Below are positions 62,612-64,000 of a DNA stretch of 64,000 nt, one piece after another (position 1 is the stretch's first letter; each line of letters begins with the position of its first letter). The notes under the pieces are model-generated. The model was not told where the DNA came from. It saw only the letters and a program-made list of their open reading frames with translations, and made no database searches. The DNA comes from Cryomorpha ignava. Its GTDB lineage: Bacteria > Bacteroidota > Bacteroidia > Flavobacteriales_D > Cryomorphaceae. The stretch lies in contig NZ_JAAGVY010000002.1 in NCBI RefSeq assembly GCF_010686655.1, forward strand, positions 62,001-126,000, read 5' to 3'. Position numbers and translations under genes: made by a program.

Positions 62612-63859
62612 ATGAAAGTTCTTGTATCTCATCCTACGGGCAATGCAAATGTACGCGCAGTGATTGATGCTTTTAATCGCAGCGGCATCCTGTTTGAATT
62701 TAATACCACAGTAGCTGTTAATCCGGAAGCTTCGTGGCTAAAGGTTTTACCTAAATCGCTACGAGATGAACTCTTGCGTCGAAAATATGATATCCACCGA
62801 GACTTAATTGTTTCTTATCCTTTTCGAGAAATGGGAAGGTTGGGCTTCGGAAAGCTTGGATGGAAGAATTTTACTAAACATGAATATGGGAAATTTTCTG
62901 TTGATGCGGTCTATAGGTCTTTAGATACTAGAGTGACAAAGAGAATAGAAGAGCTTGAAATTTCAAAAAAGCCTGACGCAGTATATACATACGAGGATGG
63001 GGCTTTAGCAACATTTAAAAAAGCCAGCCAGCTTAATATTAAGTGTATTTATGATTTACCAAAAGGGTATTGGCGAGCTGAAAGAGATCTATTGGGAAAA
63101 GAACGCGAAAAGCGACCTGAATGGGCCACCACACTAGCAGGTTTTAAAGATTCGGATCAAAAATTACGAAGAAAAGACCTTGAGCTGGAATATGCCCAAC
63201 ATATAATTGTCGCGAGCAGTTTTACAAAAAGTACACTTTCATACTATCCAGGAAACTTACCGCATATAACTGTAATACCCTATGGTTTCCCTCCGGTTAT
63301 TGAAGATCGCGAATACACATATACTAAAAATCGTAAGTTGAAACTACTTTTTGTGGGTAGTCTGTCGCAGCTGAAAGGTATTGCCAACGTGCTTGAGGCA
63401 GTTAATGTTCTTGGGAACCAAGTAGAACTTACAATTGTAGGTCGGAAATCTACGGAGGCTTGCCTTCCTTTGAATGTGGGTTTAAGTGAGCATCGATATA
63501 TTTCCAGTTTGCCGCATCAGGAAGTTCTACGCGAGATGAGCAATCATGATGTTTTTGTTTTCCCATCACTTTTTGAAGGTTTCGGTATGGTGGTTACCGA
63601 AGCTATGTCGCAGGGAACTCCGGTAATAACGACGAATAGAACTTGTGGAGCTGATGTAATATCTCATAATGAAAATGGATGGATTGTAGAAGCGAGCTCA
63701 ACAAGTGCAATAGTAAGTCAAATTAAATTAATTTTGGAAAGCCCTTATTTAATTGAGAAGGTGGGAAGAGCGGCAATGGATAAAGCGCGAACCAGACCAT
63801 GGGCCCAATATGGAATTGAGCTTGTTGAAGTAATTAGCAGTATTTGTAAAGACAGATAA
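62612..63859 (+). CDS. glycosyltransferase family 4
   Basis: A 415-residue GT-B protein beginning MKVLVSHPTGNANVRAVIDA. The C-terminal domain contains LKLLFVGSLSQLKGIANVLE, ELTIVGRKSTEACL and VFPSLFEGFGMVVTEAMSQG, with the EGFG-x7-E catalytic pattern of GT4. The N-terminal half is longer than in the other GT4 gene and has a Lys-rich acceptor side. It follows a gap of 183 bases after the GT2 gene, in the same direction. Specificity unknown. Confidence 0.9.
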   Translation: MKVLVSHPTGNANVRAVIDAFNRSGILFEFNTTVAVNPEASWLKVLPKSLRDELLRRKYDIHRDLIVSYPFREMGRLGFGKLGWKNFTKHEYGKFSVDAVYRSLDTRVTKRIEELEISKKPDAVYTYEDGALATFKKASQLNIKCIYDLPKGYWRAERDLLGKEREKRPEWATTLAGFKDSDQKLRRKDLELEYAQHIIVASSFTKSTLSYYPGNLPHITVIPYGFPPVIEDREYTYTKNRKLKLLFVGSLSQLKGIANVLEAVNVLGNQVELTIVGRKSTEACLPLNVGLSEHRYISSLPHQEVLREMSNHDVFVFPSLFEGFGMVVTEAMSQGTPVITTNRTCGADVISHNENGWIVEASSTSAIVSQIKLILESPYLIEKVGRAAMDKARTRPWAQYGIELVEVISSICKDR

Positions 63860-63861
63860 AA

Positions 63862-64000
63862 TTGGAAACCACTTTAAAAAATAATGGCTCTAATCAACCA
63901 ATACTTCTCGAGTATCAAAAGAGAATAGAAAAATCGGAGGCGAGAAGACAATTTGTAGTTAAAGGAATTTGGCTTTATTTCATTTTACTTATTTTCGAAG
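63862..64000 (+). CDS. start of a membrane protein cut by the window edge (possible polymerase)
   Basis: A frame begins at the TTG 63862 (METTLKNNGSNQPILLEYQK), two bases after the stop of the GT4 gene. It runs open to the window end, reaching a hydrophobic segment GIWLYFILLIFE after a basic stretch. Position and topology would fit an O-antigen ligase/polymerase (Wzy) family protein, which the locus otherwise lacks, but only 46 residues are visible. Confidence 0.5.
   Translation, partial: METTLKNNGSNQPILLEYQKRIEKSEARRQFVVKGIWLYFILLIFE

Noticed and set aside
1-64000. tRNA or rRNA genes
   Set aside because: All gaps were read by eye and none showed a cloverleaf with the conserved TTCGAATC-type arm; short or unusual RNAs could still be missed.

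Overview
The window reads as chromosome from a low-GC member of the Bacteroidota, probably a flavobacterium-like lineage. The evidence is a PorP/SprF protein next to a giant protein with a type IX secretion (T9SS) C-terminal domain, a second T9SS-exported protein, a hybrid two-component sensor with a beta-propeller input, a TonB receptor with an N-terminal carboxypeptidase-like repeat, promoters of the TAnnTTTG type, many lipoproteins, and frequent TTG starts. I see no tRNA, rRNA, CRISPR array or prophage.

Layout. Bases 1-800 hold a gene end and dps. Bases 940-2120 hold the most striking object: six consecutive small RNA genes of one family, each with a conserved 5' core, a short hairpin with an invariant 7-nt loop, and its own Rho-independent terminator. 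At least five of the six have an ECF-sigma-like promoter (TGTAAC-N16/17-CGTA). Three of the units form a 188-bp tandem repeat. Bases 2144-9930 carry a coiled-coil lipoprotein, an orphan hybrid sensor/regulator, a TonB-C protein and an e(P4)-type acid phosphatase. Bases 10-23 kb are mostly housekeeping: hydroxyacyl-CoA dehydrogenase, an exopolysaccharide-initiating sugar transferase, an Idh/MocA oxidoreductase, Pcm, NAD(P)HX repair, glutaminyl cyclase, a YrdC protein, transaldolase and SulP. Bases 23-28 kb hold the T9SS PorP/large adhesin-like pair. Bases 28-36.8 kb hold DAHP synthase/chorismate mutase, PH-domain membrane proteins, AlkB, MarC and an MFS transporter.

Bases 36.9-39.4 kb hold a probable phase-variable secreted-protein operon: a (CCTT)10 tract lies between the natural ATG and the signal peptide and currently puts that ATG out of frame. 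Bases 39.4-48 kb contain an esterase, a phosphoesterase, a TonB receptor with a small His-rich exported protein, and YajQ. Bases 48.2-52.3 kb contain two DUF3857/transglutaminase-like paralogues. The first is intact but lacks the catalytic Cys and His. The second keeps the triad but is broken by two homopolymer indels and a ~141-bp MITE-like insertion.

From 52.4 kb to the end lies an exopolysaccharide locus: a sulfotransferase (divergent), Wza-like export protein, Wzc-like chain-length/tyrosine kinase, a Wzx-like flippase, five glycosyltransferases, and the start of a membrane protein that could be the polymerase. The product may be a sulfated polysaccharide. The initiating transferase is probably supplied by the unlinked gene at 11.0-12.5 kb.
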